64,000 nt of DNA from Gonatopus flavifemur (GCA_018340375.1 JAFFJZ010000054.1:744001-808000); one strand, 5' to 3'; shown: positions 1 to 12,228, counted from the first letter of the stretch. Translations and numbers: made by a program. The notes: generated from the sequence alone by a model not told the origin.

Positions 1-524
1 CATTTCCATATTTTTATCCGAATCCATCCGCATTTGTACTGGGGACGTGTTAGATCACGATCAATTCGTGTATTAAAAGTAATTTGCGTAGTTAACATCG
101 CAATTTCCGATGACGAATATAATCTATTCGTTATTCTAAATACGCTCTCATTGGCTTTCAGTTTGTTTGATTAAATTTATTTATCCTAACGAGGAAGACT
201 GATGAACTTTTATAATTTAAACTAGGGTGCCGTCCCTCCAATATCACGTGTTGTACTCTTCATTATGACATTGAAAATTTAATATCTTTCAATATCATCA
301 GAACAGAAGGATCGTAGAATTTGTTCATGAATTTGTTAGTCCGAAAAACAATTCGGATAGAATTCTATTCGTGTTTTTGAAAAATAATTCTTTGTGTGCT
401 AAGAATAAGAGATGAGGCAGGTCAGATGTATGAGTTCTGCACAAAATTTTGAACAGGACATAAATTCCATCATTAAGACATAAATTTAATTTTTCAACAT
501 TTTTCATTCATACGAATGTTACAG
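1..524. other. Presumed intron upstream of the GT92-like exon
   Basis: AT-rich sequence with no convincing coding frame. It ends in a pyrimidine-containing stretch and TTACAG directly before the exon at 525, so it is best read as the tail of an intron of the plus-strand gene whose earlier exons lie outside the window. Confidence 0.5.
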
Positions 525-1029
525 ATGGATGAACAGAAAAGTGAATCCAAAATCTACAGGAGCATATTCGTTTCAAAATGCCTTTTTTTATTTACAATGG
601 CCGGATGATCCATCCGTGATGCGCCGAACGGTAACCGAGTTTGGCCTAATTACCCTTAGAAAAACAAGAAGAAAAACGAAATTGCATCCTCACAAACAAC
701 GATCAAAGTATGTTTGTAAGCCTGAAACGATCGTCGAAGCCGGTAATCATTTTGTGTGGGAATTTGTTCCTGGTCACGGTACGTTGAACGTACCTCCGGA
801 TGCTGCTATTTTGCATCATTACAGAGTTTGTGAATTTGGTGGTAACGATTGTGTAAAAACTTCATCAACCATCGATAGAACGGCCTATAGGTACAAAGAA
901 AAACTTATAGAGAATGTCGAAAAAGTATGGACAGAATTAAGTAACGAATGTTCTTTAACACAATTAGAAACATCTACAATGATTTCTATGCAAATGGAAG
1001 TGGAAGCTTTGAAAAAAATTCTTAGGTAG
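525..1029 (+). CDS. Last exon of a glycosyltransferase family 92-like (DUF23) gene
   Basis: This is an open frame of about 168 codons ending at TAG 1027-1029. It is entered through a splice acceptor (TTACAG at 519-524), so the exon probably starts at 525 with one base carried over from the previous exon; the ATG at 529 is internal. The segment NPKSTGAYSFQNAFFYLQWP, an aspartate-rich turn, and PDAAILHHYR followed by two cysteines resemble the C-terminal part of family 92 glycosyltransferases, Golgi-type enzymes that transfer galactose or related sugars. The final ~40 residues are helical and charged. Codon use and lack of repeats set it apart from everything around it. The N-terminal anchor and most of the catalytic domain would be upstream of the window. 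The family call is from memory of conserved motifs and is moderate; that it is a host exon is more secure. Confidence 0.6.
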
Positions 1030-1328
1030 CAAAAAACAATCAACACACTTTGGAATAATAATTATCTTCTTGCTACTCCTAAAATAGGAAAAACTTACTT
1101 TTATAATTATCCTTTTACTTGACGCACACACATACACACACAAGCCCATGCACACATGTACGCACAAGCGCGTACAGAGGAAAAATTCGGTTACAGTAAC
1201 CACCGCTTCGTTGATTGAATGTAATATATCCTTGAAATTACAATCGTTTGTCGAAACGCAATCTAAACTGAGAAAAAAAACTTTGGGTTACTTACACACA
1301 ATATTGAGAAATCATGAACATTTATATA
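1030..1328. other. 3' flank of the GT92-like exon with a short CA-rich tract
   Basis: Probably 3' UTR and downstream DNA. A CA-rich stretch lies at about 1123-1143. No clean AATAAA is visible close to the stop; AATAATAATT around 1054 is the nearest variant. Confidence 0.4.
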
Positions 1329-1566
1329 CACAGTAAAAAGTGAAACTTAAAGTGATCCCGAATATCAGCTTAAAAATGTAGCCAAAAGTAGCGCCCATTC
1401 CAACTGAAAGTAAGCAATGAAAAATTCTATCTTAATTCTAAAGTAAGATGGAATTGACTGAAATTCAGTCTTTTTCATTGCTTACTTTCAATTGGAATAG
1501 GCACTACTTTTGGATGCATTTTTGAGCTGATATTCGGAATCACTTTGAGTTTCACTTTTTACTGTG
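1329..1566. mobile_element. Fold-back MITE derived from the 3' end of a mariner
   Basis: A 238-bp near-palindrome begins CACAGTAAAAAGTG and ends with its complement, flanked by TA (1327-1328 and 1567-1568), the Tc1/mariner target. Each arm is about 110 bp. The arm sequence, including the segment reading TTCCATCTTACTTT, matches the left end and 3' coding tail of the mariner that starts at 1967. It is therefore two inverted copies of one mariner end joined head to head, with no coding capacity. Confidence 0.85.
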
Positions 1567-1568
1567 TA

Positions 1569-1964
1569 TATTCGTAGATTCGACAACCAGCAAGCATCAG
1601 TTCGTGTTAATCAACGATTGAAATTTTAACGATATAATATGATCCAGTGATTGTAACTATTTCTGTTGATTGTGATAACTAAAACAAGTAAGTTAATGCT
1701 GATAACCAGTTCATTAGCCTGATCACTCACCATTAGTGGCTCAGTTGTTGCAAATAAGTGATTCCCTCAGTGTGTGAACTCATTCATAAGTTTTTTAGCG
1801 TACCCTAGTAAACATTCTTGATAAGGGAAAACGATTTCATATCAGAGATGATATCATACGAATCTATTTACAACATTCGACATTGAAAAAACCCCAAAGA
1901 TTGGAAGTGAATGTAAATCAATGACAATCTATCAAGACGTTACTGCTATTGAAAGATGCATGAG
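1569..1964. other. Unassigned AT-rich spacer
   Basis: About 400 bp between the MITE and the mariner left end. I see no coding frame, RNA gene or clear repeat. Confidence 0.5.
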
Positions 1965-1966
1965 TA

Positions 1967-3210
1967 CACAGTAAAAAGTGAAACTTGAAGTGATCCCGAA
2001 TATCAGCTTAAAAATGCAGCCAAAAGTAGCGCCTATTCTAACTGAAAGTAAGCAATGAAAAAGACTGAATTCCAGTTAATTCCATCTTACTTTGGAATTA
2101 AGGTATTGTCCATCGCTGGCCACTACTTTCTCCCATCTTTCGGGCAGCGTACGAATCCCGCGTTGAAAAAACTGGTCATCTTTTGAAGCGATCCACGAAT
2201 CGATCCAATTTTTTACTTCTTCATAAGACCGGAAGTGCTGGTCAGCTAGGCCGTGTGCCATTGATCGAAACAAGTGATAGTCCGAGGGAGCAACGTCTGG
2301 ACAATATGGCGAGTGGGGTAGGACTTCCCATTTCAAAGTTTCCAAGTATGTCTTGACCACTTTCGCAACATGGAGTCGAGCATTGTCATGCTGTAAAATC
2401 ACTTTATCATGTCTCTCGTTGTATTGCGGCCGTTTGTCTTTCAATGCTCGGCTCAAACGTATTAATTGCGTTCGACAACGATCGCCTGTGATAGTTTCAG
2501 TCGGTTTTAAAAACTCATAATACACTACGCTGAGCTGGTCCCACCAAATACTGAGCATAACCTTGAAACCGTGAATATTCGGTTTGGCCGTCAACGTGGA
2601 AGCATGGCCGAGATATCCCCATGATTTTCTGCGCTTGGGATTATCGTAATGAACCCATTTTTCGTCCTCAGTCACAATGCGATGCAGAAATCCCTTCCGT
2701 CTTTGCCGTGCAGGCAGCTGTTCACAACACACAAATGCCGTTCAACATCTCTCGGCTTCAACTCGTACGGCACCCAATTTCCCTGTTTCTGAATCATCCC
2801 CATGACTTTCAGGCGTTTTGAAATGGCTGGTTACGTTACTCCCAATGATCCTGCCAATTCTTGTTGCGTTTGACACGAGTCTTGATCAAGTAATGCCTCC
2901 AATTCTGCATCTTCGAAAACCTTCTCTCTTCCACCGCCATGCTGGTCTTCGACGTTGAAACCACCGTTCTTCAAGCGTTGAAACCACTCTCGGCACGTTC
3001 TTTCACTAATAGCGGCCTCACCATAGGTATTTCAGAGCATTCGATGAGCCTCAGCCGCAGATTTCTTCATATTAAAGCAGAAAATTAGAACCTCCTGCAA
3101 ATGACGAGAATTTGACTCGTAAGCTGACATATTTAATCGAGAATAACTTTATGATGCAGACACAAATCGACTAATATTCCGATGGCGTTATGTTTACAAA
3201 TGCCTAAGCT
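1967..3210 (-). mobile_element. Degenerate mariner element (left end intact, right end not found)
   Basis: The left end at 1967 is CACAGTAAAAAGTG preceded by TA (1965-1966); it lies 3' of the transposase, which runs on the minus strand. The matching inverted end expected beyond the start codon at 3130 was not found before the next element begins at 3247, so the 5' end is truncated or diverged. The same terminal sequence makes up both arms of the MITE at 1329-1566. Confidence 0.75.
2076..3130 (-). pseudogene. Broken mariner transposase
   Basis: Reading leftwards from ATG 3130-3128, the frame gives the mariner helix-turn-helix region (CREWFQRLKNG, FEDAELEALLDQD) with in-frame stops, then a frameshift near 2730, then a 218-codon open piece to 2076. 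That piece keeps the catalytic core: TEDEKWVHYDN with the first aspartate, QHDNARLHVAK with the second, and PDVAPSDYHLF with the third, at D34D spacing typical of mariners. The C-terminal frame runs into the inverted-repeat sequence. Family length would be near 345 residues. At least two stops and one shift make it non-functional. Confidence 0.85.
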
Positions 3211-3246
3211 TATTGTATGACATCGATGATCTATTTATTTCAATTA

Positions 3247-4072
3247 CACAGTTGAAAATTTTGTGTAAATGTGTTAAAAAATCCGTGTGTCATGAATTTT
3301 CTGTTAAATATTCAACACAACCACGTGTAACTTCTACAGACAGTCTTTGTGTAATCAGGTCTCAACTGATTTATAATGTGAAATCATTGAAACAAGTGAA
3401 AAAAAGTGTCAAGATGACACAAATGTTATTCAACTCAAGATTGAACATAAAAATTGTGTTGTTCTCAACTACCAAGGGGAGATCGCCAGTGGTGAGAGCT
3501 ATTTTTTTATGAAACTTCTATGCACGTGTAACTTTAGTAGTCGTCGGAAGAACTGTTCATGCATTTTGGTTTTAGCTTTCATTGTAATGGAAATTCGTTT
3601 TCTAGATATGTGAATTTGAAGATAGAGTGCGAGTCGATATACGCAAAGAAAGTACACTCAATCAAAGGACCGGCAGTGGCTTGAGTGATACAGCTTCAAC
3701 ATTCGGTCCCGACGATCCATGTTCAATGCTCATTGAAGTACTGTTTTTTTCAATTTATTCTTATGCATTGTTTCAACACGAAAAAAGTGTGATTTTCACA
3801 TTTGATTGATGTAAAAAAATGCATAAATTACACTTTTGAACTGTTGATTCATTCCTTATTTTGGATTTCATTTGACAGTACTTATCTGTTGAATTTACAC
3901 GATCGGAAATTCCAATCAAAATTTTATCAACATCCTTTTGTGTTGTATTATTTACATCGAGCTTGAGTTATCAGCTAACACAAATACATTATGTGATATC
4001 GACACAAAAATATGTGTGGACCGTTTGGGACATGTGAAATGTGTTGAATTTAACACAAAATTTCCAACTGTG
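3247..4072. mobile_element. 826-bp non-autonomous element with TA flanks
   Basis: It starts CACAGTTGAAAATTTTGTGT and ends with the complement of CACAGTTGGAAATTTTGTGT (one mismatch in 20), with TA directly outside both ends (3245-3246, 4073-4074). The interior has no long coding frame. Its GTGT/TGTTAA-rich ends resemble those of the palindrome at 54562-54786, suggesting a related family. The TA flanks suggest Tc1/mariner mobilisation. Confidence 0.7.
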
Positions 4073-4074
4073 TA

Positions 4075-5040
4075 CCACTTATCGCTACAGCCATCTATTG
4101 CAAAACGGCGGAAGCAAAGTTATACACCTAATACATACATCATCCACTCTAGTGGAGATGGGTTATAACTATGGGGTACTAGTATATCTCATGTATACCG
4201 GGTGTTTCTGAATTCATTATTCGCATTTCTGTGGCATATTCTGCAGCCAAAGAGCAATAATTTCCCGTATGAACAAAATTTTTTCGAGGCGTAGTTTTTG
4301 AGGTTTGAGCATTTTTGACTTGTTTTCAAATCCAAATCACTCAAAAGCATTGTGTGCTATACACTTGAGCCCGACGCCATTCGCTGAGATGGAAAACGGC
4401 TGATTTCTGGGTGAAAAATTGAACTATGCTATCATTGTTTGTTTTAGAGCTATAATGATTTAAAGTTGTTGAATGCTGATTGGCTGGAACCTAAACCAGA
4501 GGGCTCCGCCCCCTGACTGCTCCACTCCGCTCAGCAGTCCGACCCCCTTCGAAATTCGCTTCGCTCATTTTGAATGGATCGTAGCCCACATATGCTCGCT
4601 CCGCTCGCATTTTGAACAATTCAGGTATCCGGGGATACATGGGAAGGCACTCATCGGTTTTTCACTCAATTGAGGAACTTTGTCAATGAGATACTCAGAA
4701 AGCCTGAAACTTATTGCCTACCATCCTTCATACCATCTCCAAATCATTCGGAACATGGACCTGGAGAACTGCAGAATTTCAACTATCCTGGTGGAAATGA
4801 AGCCTGGGAGCGCGACGAAAGCGTAAGCTAAGAGTCATTTAAGCGTAATAAGCGTAACGGAGAGTTATTTAGGCGTAATTTAGGAATGAATCGGAATATT
4901 TTCAGGCTTCATTTGTTTCAATAGCTATTTCCTTCACTTTTGGATCCTCACTATTGCGCAGTTGTCATATTGTCAACCAGCTCTTGAAGAGTGTTCGGAC
5001 GCAGTGAAGCTTACACGGGAAGATCGAAGTTATTATTTTC
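4075..5040. other. Unassigned region with a local GC-richer patch
   Basis: No supported gene. A patch at about 4495-4625 is GC-richer than its surroundings and repeats words such as CGCTTCGCTC and GCTCCGCTCGC. It reads like part of an unidentified repeat. A repeated GTAATNAGCGTAA-type word lies near 4840-4880. Confidence 0.35.
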
Positions 5041-5510
5041 TTTCAACATTTGAACCCAGATTTTGATTCAGCACCCTTGAAAATTCCCAGAACTCGTGTT
5101 ACATATAACAATATAATTTCGTTCATTAGAGCCAGAATAACTATATTCACGTGTGCCATACTGGATTCGCCATCTTGAATTCGTTTTTTGACGTGAGTTT
5201 TGGATTCCTCACCCTCCGAAACACCTAGGACCCATGTTTCATATGAATCTGTCCACAAATGCGGAATTGACTGAATTCACGTCCACCATCTTGGATCCGC
5301 TATCATGAATTCGGGATTTGACCCCAGATTCGAATTCAGCACCCTCGAAAACCCCTAGAACCCACGTTTGATATGAATCTGTACATGAATTCAAAATTGA
5401 CTAAATTCACGTCGGCCATCTTGAATTCGGGATTTGACTCCAAATTCGGATTCAGCACTCTCGAAAACCCCTAGGACCCATGTTTCATAATAATTCATCG
5501 ATTCCAGCCA
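5041..5510 (-). repeat. Degenerate satellite monomers, inverted relative to the 33.5-36 kb array
   Basis: About three to four ~130-bp units carry CACCCTCGAAAACCCCTAG, CATGTTTCATATGAAT and CATCTTGGATCCGC. Read on the minus strand they match the monomers at 33530-36030. The array runs up to a short junction segment beside the DD41D element at 5574; the same junction sits beside the second copy at 33485. Confidence 0.8.
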
Positions 5511-5573
5511 AAATGACGAATATTCAAAGACTGCGGAGAAAATGACTTATATAGTACATATGGTATATATATA

Positions 5574-7850
5574 CAGGGTGGTCCGTTTGAAGTGACATAG
5601 TCAAATATCTCGGAGACTAGTGGAGATGGAAAAAAATGTTCCAGATGAAAAGTTTAGGGTTCAAAGGGAGAAGTATGATGCTGACCTTGAAGAATCCCTC
5701 AGAGGTCATTTTGAAGGTCATTTAGGGGTCAAGATGGGTTTTTGAAATGGGAAAGCTGGTTTCAAACCCTTCACGAAACACTGGTCATGGACCCCTTTCC
5801 GCCCATTGGGGTGCAAAGTATGGACCGTCGAAGTTATTGATGAACTACTCTCAGCACTACCCAGGAACAACGACGTGGACGTGGTAGTTCCCTGTTCCCT
5901 CCGAAGTGCTTGATTATCGTGAGGCCCCTTGCCTCTCACATGAGGGGTGCTTCATCCTGTTACAATAATTGCTCAAAGTTACCCCCCTCCCTGGATACAT
6001 AATCCTGGTATGTTGGCACAAGCAGTGCGGATGCGATCGATCATGTCCTCCCTCATTTACAAAAAAACTTCCACATTTCTTTGGTGAATCTACAAAGAAA
6101 TTTTTTACAGTGTGACTCTCTTTGATGAATCCTCTGGATGCTCGAAGGATTTTTGTATCCGTTCGAATGTGCATCCAAATCGACGTTATGTGGTATGGTC
6201 AATACTCCCAATGTTTCCAGCAACCTTTCAACAATTTTTGAGTGTCGATACTCATTTATAATCCCCATTGAATCGAATGGAATAATTTATTCGATTTGGG
6301 ACGCAATAATCGTAATAAATCGTACACATTACTGCCAACCATAATAAGCGGATACTCAGTGTTCCCGTTTGTTTATGTTTACGTTTTTTTTTTCAATTAA
6401 ATTAACTCTAATCTGCATTGAAATCAGTTCCGATCTTCGAAGAAAAGCGATGAACAAGAATACATAAGCAAACAGAAACATCGAATTTCTGTTTATTATG
6501 GTTGGTTATGTGGATGATTACGGAAATACGTGATCATTTAAACACTGTTTCTAAACTGAGACCATCACAATCGTTCTTCTCCTTGGCATATTCAATCATC
6601 TACATTTATCAATTTATTTCATTCGATTCAATCGAAGAAATGAATCACTATCCACCCTCTGAAATTATTGATATGATGCTTGTGCTTGGCTCTTGTCACA
6701 ATAATTACAACGAAGCCGCAAGAGTTTACCGGGATCGGTATCCCGATCACCGAATCGCACACCCCACGACCATCCGTCGACTCGAATCAAGGGCTCGACG
6801 AGGAGTATTGCAGCGAGATCTAAGACATCACCGGTACGATGAGCATGATATCCGTGCACTCACCATATTGGGACTCATTCATTTGGACCCTCATGTTAGT
6901 GGCAGATCGTTGGCACGAATAACTGGTATACCCCGGACTACCGTTTTGAGAATCTTGAAGCATCTCGAATATCGACCATACCACATGACGTTAACTCAAG
7001 CTCTCACTCCAAACGACATGAGACTTCGAATTAGATTCTGCAACTGGGCACGAGCAAGGCTGGTTGACGATCCTCAATTCTTCGACTATGTAATGTTCTC
7101 CGACGAAGCATCTTTTCAGAGCACTGGGCATTTGAATAGACACAACTCTCATTACTGGTCGGATACTGATCCGCACTGGTATCGAGCAATCGACAACCAA
7201 CATCGTTGGAGCGTAAATGCGTGGTGCGGGATCGTCAATGGCTATTTAGTCGGTCCACATTTTTTCAACGGCACTTTGAACGGCCCCATGTTCCTGGAAT
7301 TTCTGGCGGATCATTTATCAGGCTTCCTTGAGGATCTGGATTCACAAACAAGGCAGAGGATGTGGGTCCAACTAGATGGAGCGCCACCCCATTACGCATT
7401 GATCGTGAGAGAATACCTTGATCATCATATCCCGGGAAGGTGAATTGGATGAGGTGAGCCAGTTGCGTGGCCTCCACGCTCACCCGACCTAACATCTCCC
7501 GACTCTTTCTTGTGGAGATTTCTGAAAGACGAAGTATCCAAGGCCCAACCAAGAACGAGGGAGGACATGATCGATCGCATCCGCACTGTTTGTGCCAACA
7601 TACCGCGATCAGTGTTTCTGAAGACGGTTACAAATTTTCGGCGGAGACTGGGATCCTGTATCCAGGCAGAGGGGGGTAACTTCAAGCAATTATTGTAACA
7701 GCATCAAGCACCCCTCATGTGAGAGGCAAGGGGACTCACAATAATCAAGCACCCCACATGTGAGAGGCAAGGGGACTCACAATAATCAAGCACTTCGGAG
7801 GGAACAGAGAACTATCACATTCACGTCGTTGTTCCTGGGTAGCGCTAAGA
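5574..7850 (+). mobile_element. DD41D Tc1/mariner-type element, copy 1 (right end truncated)
   Basis: The left end CAGGGTGGTCCGTTTGAAGT follows TA at 5572-5573. A left inverted repeat of several hundred bases mirrors the right part of the element, reaching into the transposase C-terminal coding sequence near 6000-6050. The right end stops at about 7850, where similarity to copy 2 (31118-33485) ends about 310 bp early and unrelated DNA begins. A short tandem duplication at 7708-7796 repeats the segment around CACATGTGAGAGGCAAGG. Confidence 0.8.
6640..7698 (+). pseudogene. DD41D transposase with DUF4817-type HTH, copy 1
   Basis: From ATG 6640 the frame gives MNHYPPSEIIDMMLVLG and ARVYRDRYPDHR, an N-terminal helix-turn-helix of the kind catalogued as DUF4817, then a second HTH (GRSLARITGIPRTTVLRIL). 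The DDE core follows: FSDEASF, then QLDGAPPHY, then SPDLTSPDSFLW. The second and third aspartates are separated by 41 residues, giving DD41D. Two TGA stops (7441 and 7450) lie between them, but the same frame continues to TAA 7696-7698, so the break is recent. Copy 2 has a tryptophan and an arginine at these two positions. Expected length is about 350 residues. Confidence 0.8.
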
Positions 7851-8639
7851 GTACACGGAAGAAAAGATATTATATGAATTACCAATGCCGGTTTATAAAC
7901 TTCCAATTAAATTTTCTGATTCCTTTGATTAGAAAAAAAATAAAGTCTATAAGTGTCTTTGTATATTTGATAGGTTTGTAGCGTTGCGGAAACAGTCGAT
8001 GTTCAGTAAATATTGTTTCGTCACGGATAACTTTGAAGTCAGTAGATTTAATAAAACAAGCAGTTCTGAATTCTATAGTATTTCTTACTACTCAGCTCAT
8101 GTAGAGTGAATACATGTTCAATGTAAGTTTCACTTGAATATCGAATCATTTCAAAACATATAATTAGTTGTATATTTATATTCCACATTGTAGTGAAGAG
8201 TACTTCATATTCATGTAAACACTACCGATTATTTGTTTCATATCCACGAATTGAAATAGAACATCAAGTTCATTTCCCGATTAACTGAATCTTGAAAATT
8301 GTTGATGGCGTGAAGATCATGAACTGGATCGGTAGTTAATTATCAGTTGAATTCCCCTTGAAAATACAGGAGCACTTGGATATTTGATTTATCACTGAAA
8401 TGGAATGGTGGAAATAGTGATAGGAAGTTTAGAATGTATGAGAACCAAAATATTAAAAACCACTCACTTATGAAAAAGATGAAAATCTCTAATACTAAGA
8501 TCAACAGCACATCCAATGCATTGCATGCCAATATAACCTATGAATATGAAGCATATTTATCCGCAACGTTCGTCCCTGAATTCTGATGACGTCATATTGA
8601 TCATTGAGATTCAATTCTATGATCTCTCGCTACTATATC
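7851..8639. other. Unassigned AT-rich DNA
   Basis: No supported gene. It opens with ACACGGAAGAAAAGATATTA, resembling the start of the CACGGAAAA-type MITE at 29149, but no matching right end was found. Confidence 0.4.
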
Positions 8640-8716
8640 ATAGTGTAGCTCAAGTCGGTGCAGGTTAGGCTTTAGTCGCGTAGGTAGGTAGGTAGGTTCG
8701 AATCCCCTTTCTTCGT
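8640..8716 (+). repeat. tRNA-derived SINE head or tRNA pseudogene
   Basis: A box A-like TAGCTCAAGTCGG and a perfect box B GGTTCGAATCC (about 8694-8704), roughly 45 bp apart, give an RNA polymerase III type internal promoter. The expected stems do not pair well and a GTAGGTAGGTAGGTAG run replaces the anticodon side, so this is not a functional tRNA. A similar sequence lies on the minus strand at 56700-56790. Confidence 0.6.
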
Positions 8717-8898
8717 CGAAAAGTTGATTTCCCAACTCAATGAGAACATTGACCAGCATCATCAACAGTGGTCTTGGGAAGAAGCTGAGAAAATTATTTT
8801 TGATTCTCTAATATTAAAAATTTTTTCATATATTTTTTATTAAATACTCCGGATAACTAGCTGTTGAAAATGATCAACATTTGATTACTTTTCCCATA

Positions 8899-9180
8899 AT
8901 TGGACTTCCGGTAAGATGGCGAGAGGAGGTTGACGGGCAGTAGTTTGCGGAGAAATAAGTGGACGGTCAAGTGGCTGGAGAAGAGTAAGAAAGGAAGAAA
9001 AAGAAGGAAATTGAAGGAAAAGTGGAGTGTAAGAAGTTTTCATGAGGAAAAATGGTGAAAGGAGGAGAAAGGCAATATAGTGCGGAGAGAAAGTGTGGTG
9101 ATACACGTGGCAAAGATGGAGAGAGAGGACGTTGAAAAGCTAGTGGAAGCGATGGTGGTGAATATTTCATGTATGGGAGA
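8899..9180 (+). repeat. Purine-rich repeat, truncated copy of the 48655-49640 unit
   Basis: Starting GGACTTCCGGTAAGATGGCG, about 280 bp match the unit starting at 48655 at high identity. The plus strand is strongly A/G-biased and lysine/glutamate-rich if translated, like ORF1 of some LINEs, but frames are broken. Identity unknown. Confidence 0.6.
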
Positions 9181-9320
9181 ATTTGAATACATATATATGA
9201 AAAAATCTTGAATTCATGGATCATATATGGATTCAATATGGATTATGTACGGATCATATATGGTCATCCATGACCATACATGGATTATGTATGGCTTATA
9301 TATGGGGCAGATATGTTTGA
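9180..9320. repeat. Degenerate CATATATGG / CCATACATGG tandem repeat
   Basis: Short imperfect repeats of the word (A)TCATATATGG-(A)TTATGTATGG. A similar cluster in mixed orientation is at 29580-29720. Confidence 0.6.
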
Positions 9321-10007
9321 TTTGTACCAGATATAGAAACGGTTAGACTCTGAATCCGGTTTTTGTCCATTTCGCAATCTGTTGCGGTGTGGTATTTTCA
9401 ACATGGATGTTTCAAATTCCTGAGACATATGCTAATGTGTTGCATGAAACATCTTATCTCACGCAAAAATGTGCGGAGAAATCCTCTGACATGAGCGTTT
9501 CATTTGGATTCTGAAATCCTTTCACAATTCATCGATATCCATGTATAGATGAAATTTGAATAAACCCAAGCAATACAACAGGTCGAAATGGATGAGAGCA
9601 CCCGATACAGCAAAAGAATCCCTTCAGAGAGCGTTATGACAGTAAACATTAATTCATTGTGAATAGTTTGAATTCAAGGCGAATTCTTGATGAACAACTT
9701 AATGTTCGAAAAGAATTCCTATTTTGAGTTCATGAAGAATTCTTCAGGCGCTCAACATGTATTCGTTTTGAATTCATTGAATTCATATTGAATTCATTTT
9801 CACTGTCATAACGGGGACTGTTCCAGAATTCTTTCAGAACTCTTCAAGAATTCAAACAGATCATTTTTGCTGTCTGGGTTGTTTGAAAAATTCTACAAAC
9901 ATGCTCAAAAACTCAGACTGAGAGTGTTTTGCCCACCCTTGACAGAGTGAGGAAAACAACATCCGGCACTATCCGAAGTGCGGGTTGTCATTATATGCTA
10001 CCCAATA
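9321..10007. other. Unassigned AT-rich DNA
   Basis: No coding frame. GAATTC-rich words recur between 9650 and 9860 (for example TGAATTCAT and GAATTCTTC), a local degenerate repeat. Confidence 0.4.
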
Positions 10008-10162
10008 AACAGGACGTCTAAAACTTTTCGGGAAATGCTACAGCGACGTCTTCTGGATATCTATTAGAGATCTTCTAGAGAATACTCTGAAAGATATCCT
10101 ATTAGATGTTCAAAAGACGTCTTATTCAACATTTCCCGACAAGTTTTAGACGGACTTATTTG
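10008..10162. repeat. Hairpin repeat of the AGACGTCT/AGATATCT family
   Basis: It begins CCCAATAAACAGGACGTCT and carries inverted copies of GACGTCTAAAACTTTTC / GACAAGTTTTAGAC plus several GATATC and AGACGTCTT palindromes. Relatives lie at 42280-42375, 56395-56545 and 60700-60920. Confidence 0.6.
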
Positions 10163-11977
10163 ATGTACACCTCCATAGAATATACTGGGAGAACTTTGGA
10201 ATTAGTTCCACGATGGAGTCTTAAGAATGGAGGGACCTACTACTGACTTCTCAATTACACTCACTGTGCTACATTGGAATTGACTATGGTATATCAGTAG
10301 AAACCTGATCAAATTCGCAATGTTTCATAGTAAATTCCATTATAAGCCAGTGCGTTCCTCCTAGTGATGTGGATTCTAAAACAGAATCGATTTTCCTGTA
10401 TAGAATAAGTATTTAGTTCTTATAGATTCGTATAGAATATAGATCAAAATTTGATATATTAACCCATTAACGCCCAAAAGTGCAAAAATTTTTGTTCATT
10501 TTCAAGCTGTAATTTAATTGACTTAATGCTCAGGAAATTTTTATCAAATCATGTATTTCTTCTGTATTTTTTTGTGCTCTTTCCGAATCTGCAATCAGAA
10601 TTTGAGATATTTCACATACAAATTCAATATGAATTCCCATTGAATCTCATCAATTTAATCGATACCAATGGGTGTTTCAATGGATTTGAACAAGTGTAAA
10701 TGGTTATTTATCGTTGCAAAGTATTACCCATACAGCACCGAATACTTCAGTAATGTAACAGAAACTTCTCCATTACAAAAGCGGGCATAGAAACGTGTTT
10801 CAAAAGTATTTCAAGACCTTCTGAAATATCCGCTTTTGTAATGAACACATAACTTTCTGACACACAAACTGAAGTATTCGTTGTTGTATGGGTGAATCTC
10901 GTTAATGGTGATCAATGAATTTTTCAAACTAGGGGTTGGAATTTCTCGAAAATTAATATGGAACTGTATTGAATGTTTTATTAACTTTCATTCAGCGCTA
11001 CTTCAAATTGAATCAGAATCCACAACAAAGTAGGCCAATAAAATTCACCAAAAGTCAATAAACTTGTATCCAAATTTGACAAAAATTTTCAACTAATTTG
11101 AGGAGAATGTAGCACTTATGAGAACTTCGAACCCCAATCAATAATTTCGCAAATCAGTCGGATTCCTCAAACAATAATATTAAATATTGTCGAATATTTG
11201 ATACTTTTATTGAAAACATTTTCAAAATTCAATAAAATAATTTCAACGGATTTCCATCAAGTTCCACAAATTTCCACGAAGGAAACCATTGTAAAATTTA
11301 ACAAGACTTTTGAGAAAAACTACAGAATGGCTATAGGCATTACATATATAATATATAATTTAATTTAATGTATAATTGAATTTCTACTAGAGTAGTTGTA
11401 AACCCGAGCCTACCGAGCTAAGAATTCTCGGATAGATGGGATTCCAAATTCGCATGCGGAATGATATTCCTATCCAGAATCCATATTGTCCCTCAGGTGC
11501 TGTGTGGCAGGAACCTGAGTGGTCTCGGATAGAACCCTAAGGGTTAATACTTCAGCCCAAAGGCCGTATCTCCATATTTTGAAATTTCTAAATATTTAGC
11601 ATTTTATCTCAACTCATACATGTTGAATGATACAGAGCGTTTTTCAGATTATTTCTAATAATTCAAAGATTTTCTGCATTGAAATATACGTACAAAGCTT
11701 ATTTGAATATATATATAAATATATAAGGAAAAGTGGTTGGTTTGTTGCTTTTAAATACGGCTTTCTGTCTAAGGATGATAGAATACGTATCTTCGGCGGG
11801 AACCAAGAATGTTCAGTACAATTTTGGAATTTCAGATTTGTATTCCTATTTAACTCATGATTATCATAGGTTGATCTAACGAAAATTGTACTGGAATGAA
11901 CATCTCTGGCGAGGACCCGAAATGATGCCAAGCGAAAATTTAGGTACGTATGCAAATTTGGAATTTTCGTCTATCTG
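10163..11977. other. Unassigned AT-rich DNA
   Basis: No gene is supported. Small inverted words occur, for example a pair of TCTGAAATATCCGC-like and GAAACTTCTCCATTAC segments near 10740-10870, possibly a decayed MITE. Confidence 0.4.
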
Positions 11978-12226
11978 CACTGAAAAAAGAACCTAGTTAT
12001 AGTTACCAAATTGATTTGGTTGCCTCAAATATGTGATTGGTTCATCATTACCAAGATTTGGTAACTATTACCAGGATTTAGTAATAATAACTAAATAACC
12101 AAAGGCCTTAGTGATGGATCTGTATGTCAGTAATGATAACTAAATATTTATTTCGCCGTATTCAACTATGAGATTTGGTAACTATTACCAAATGCTGGTA
12201 ACTATAACTAAATGCTCTTCTCAGTG
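11978..12226. mobile_element. CACTGAAAA-type MITE
   Basis: The 249-bp element starts CACTGAAAAAAGAACCTAGT and ends with the complement of CACTGAGAAGAGCATTTAGT. Repeated GGTAACTATTACCAA words fill the interior. TG lies immediately outside both ends (11976-11977, 12227-12228), so the apparent duplication is 2 bp and not TA. CACT(G/A) ends with short duplications are typical of EnSpm/CACTA elements; assignment is inference. Confidence 0.7.
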
Positions 12227-12228
12227 TG

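Noticed and set aside
8640..8716. Functional tRNA gene
   Set aside because: Box B is perfect, but acceptor, D and anticodon stems do not pair and a GTAG run replaces the anticodon region.
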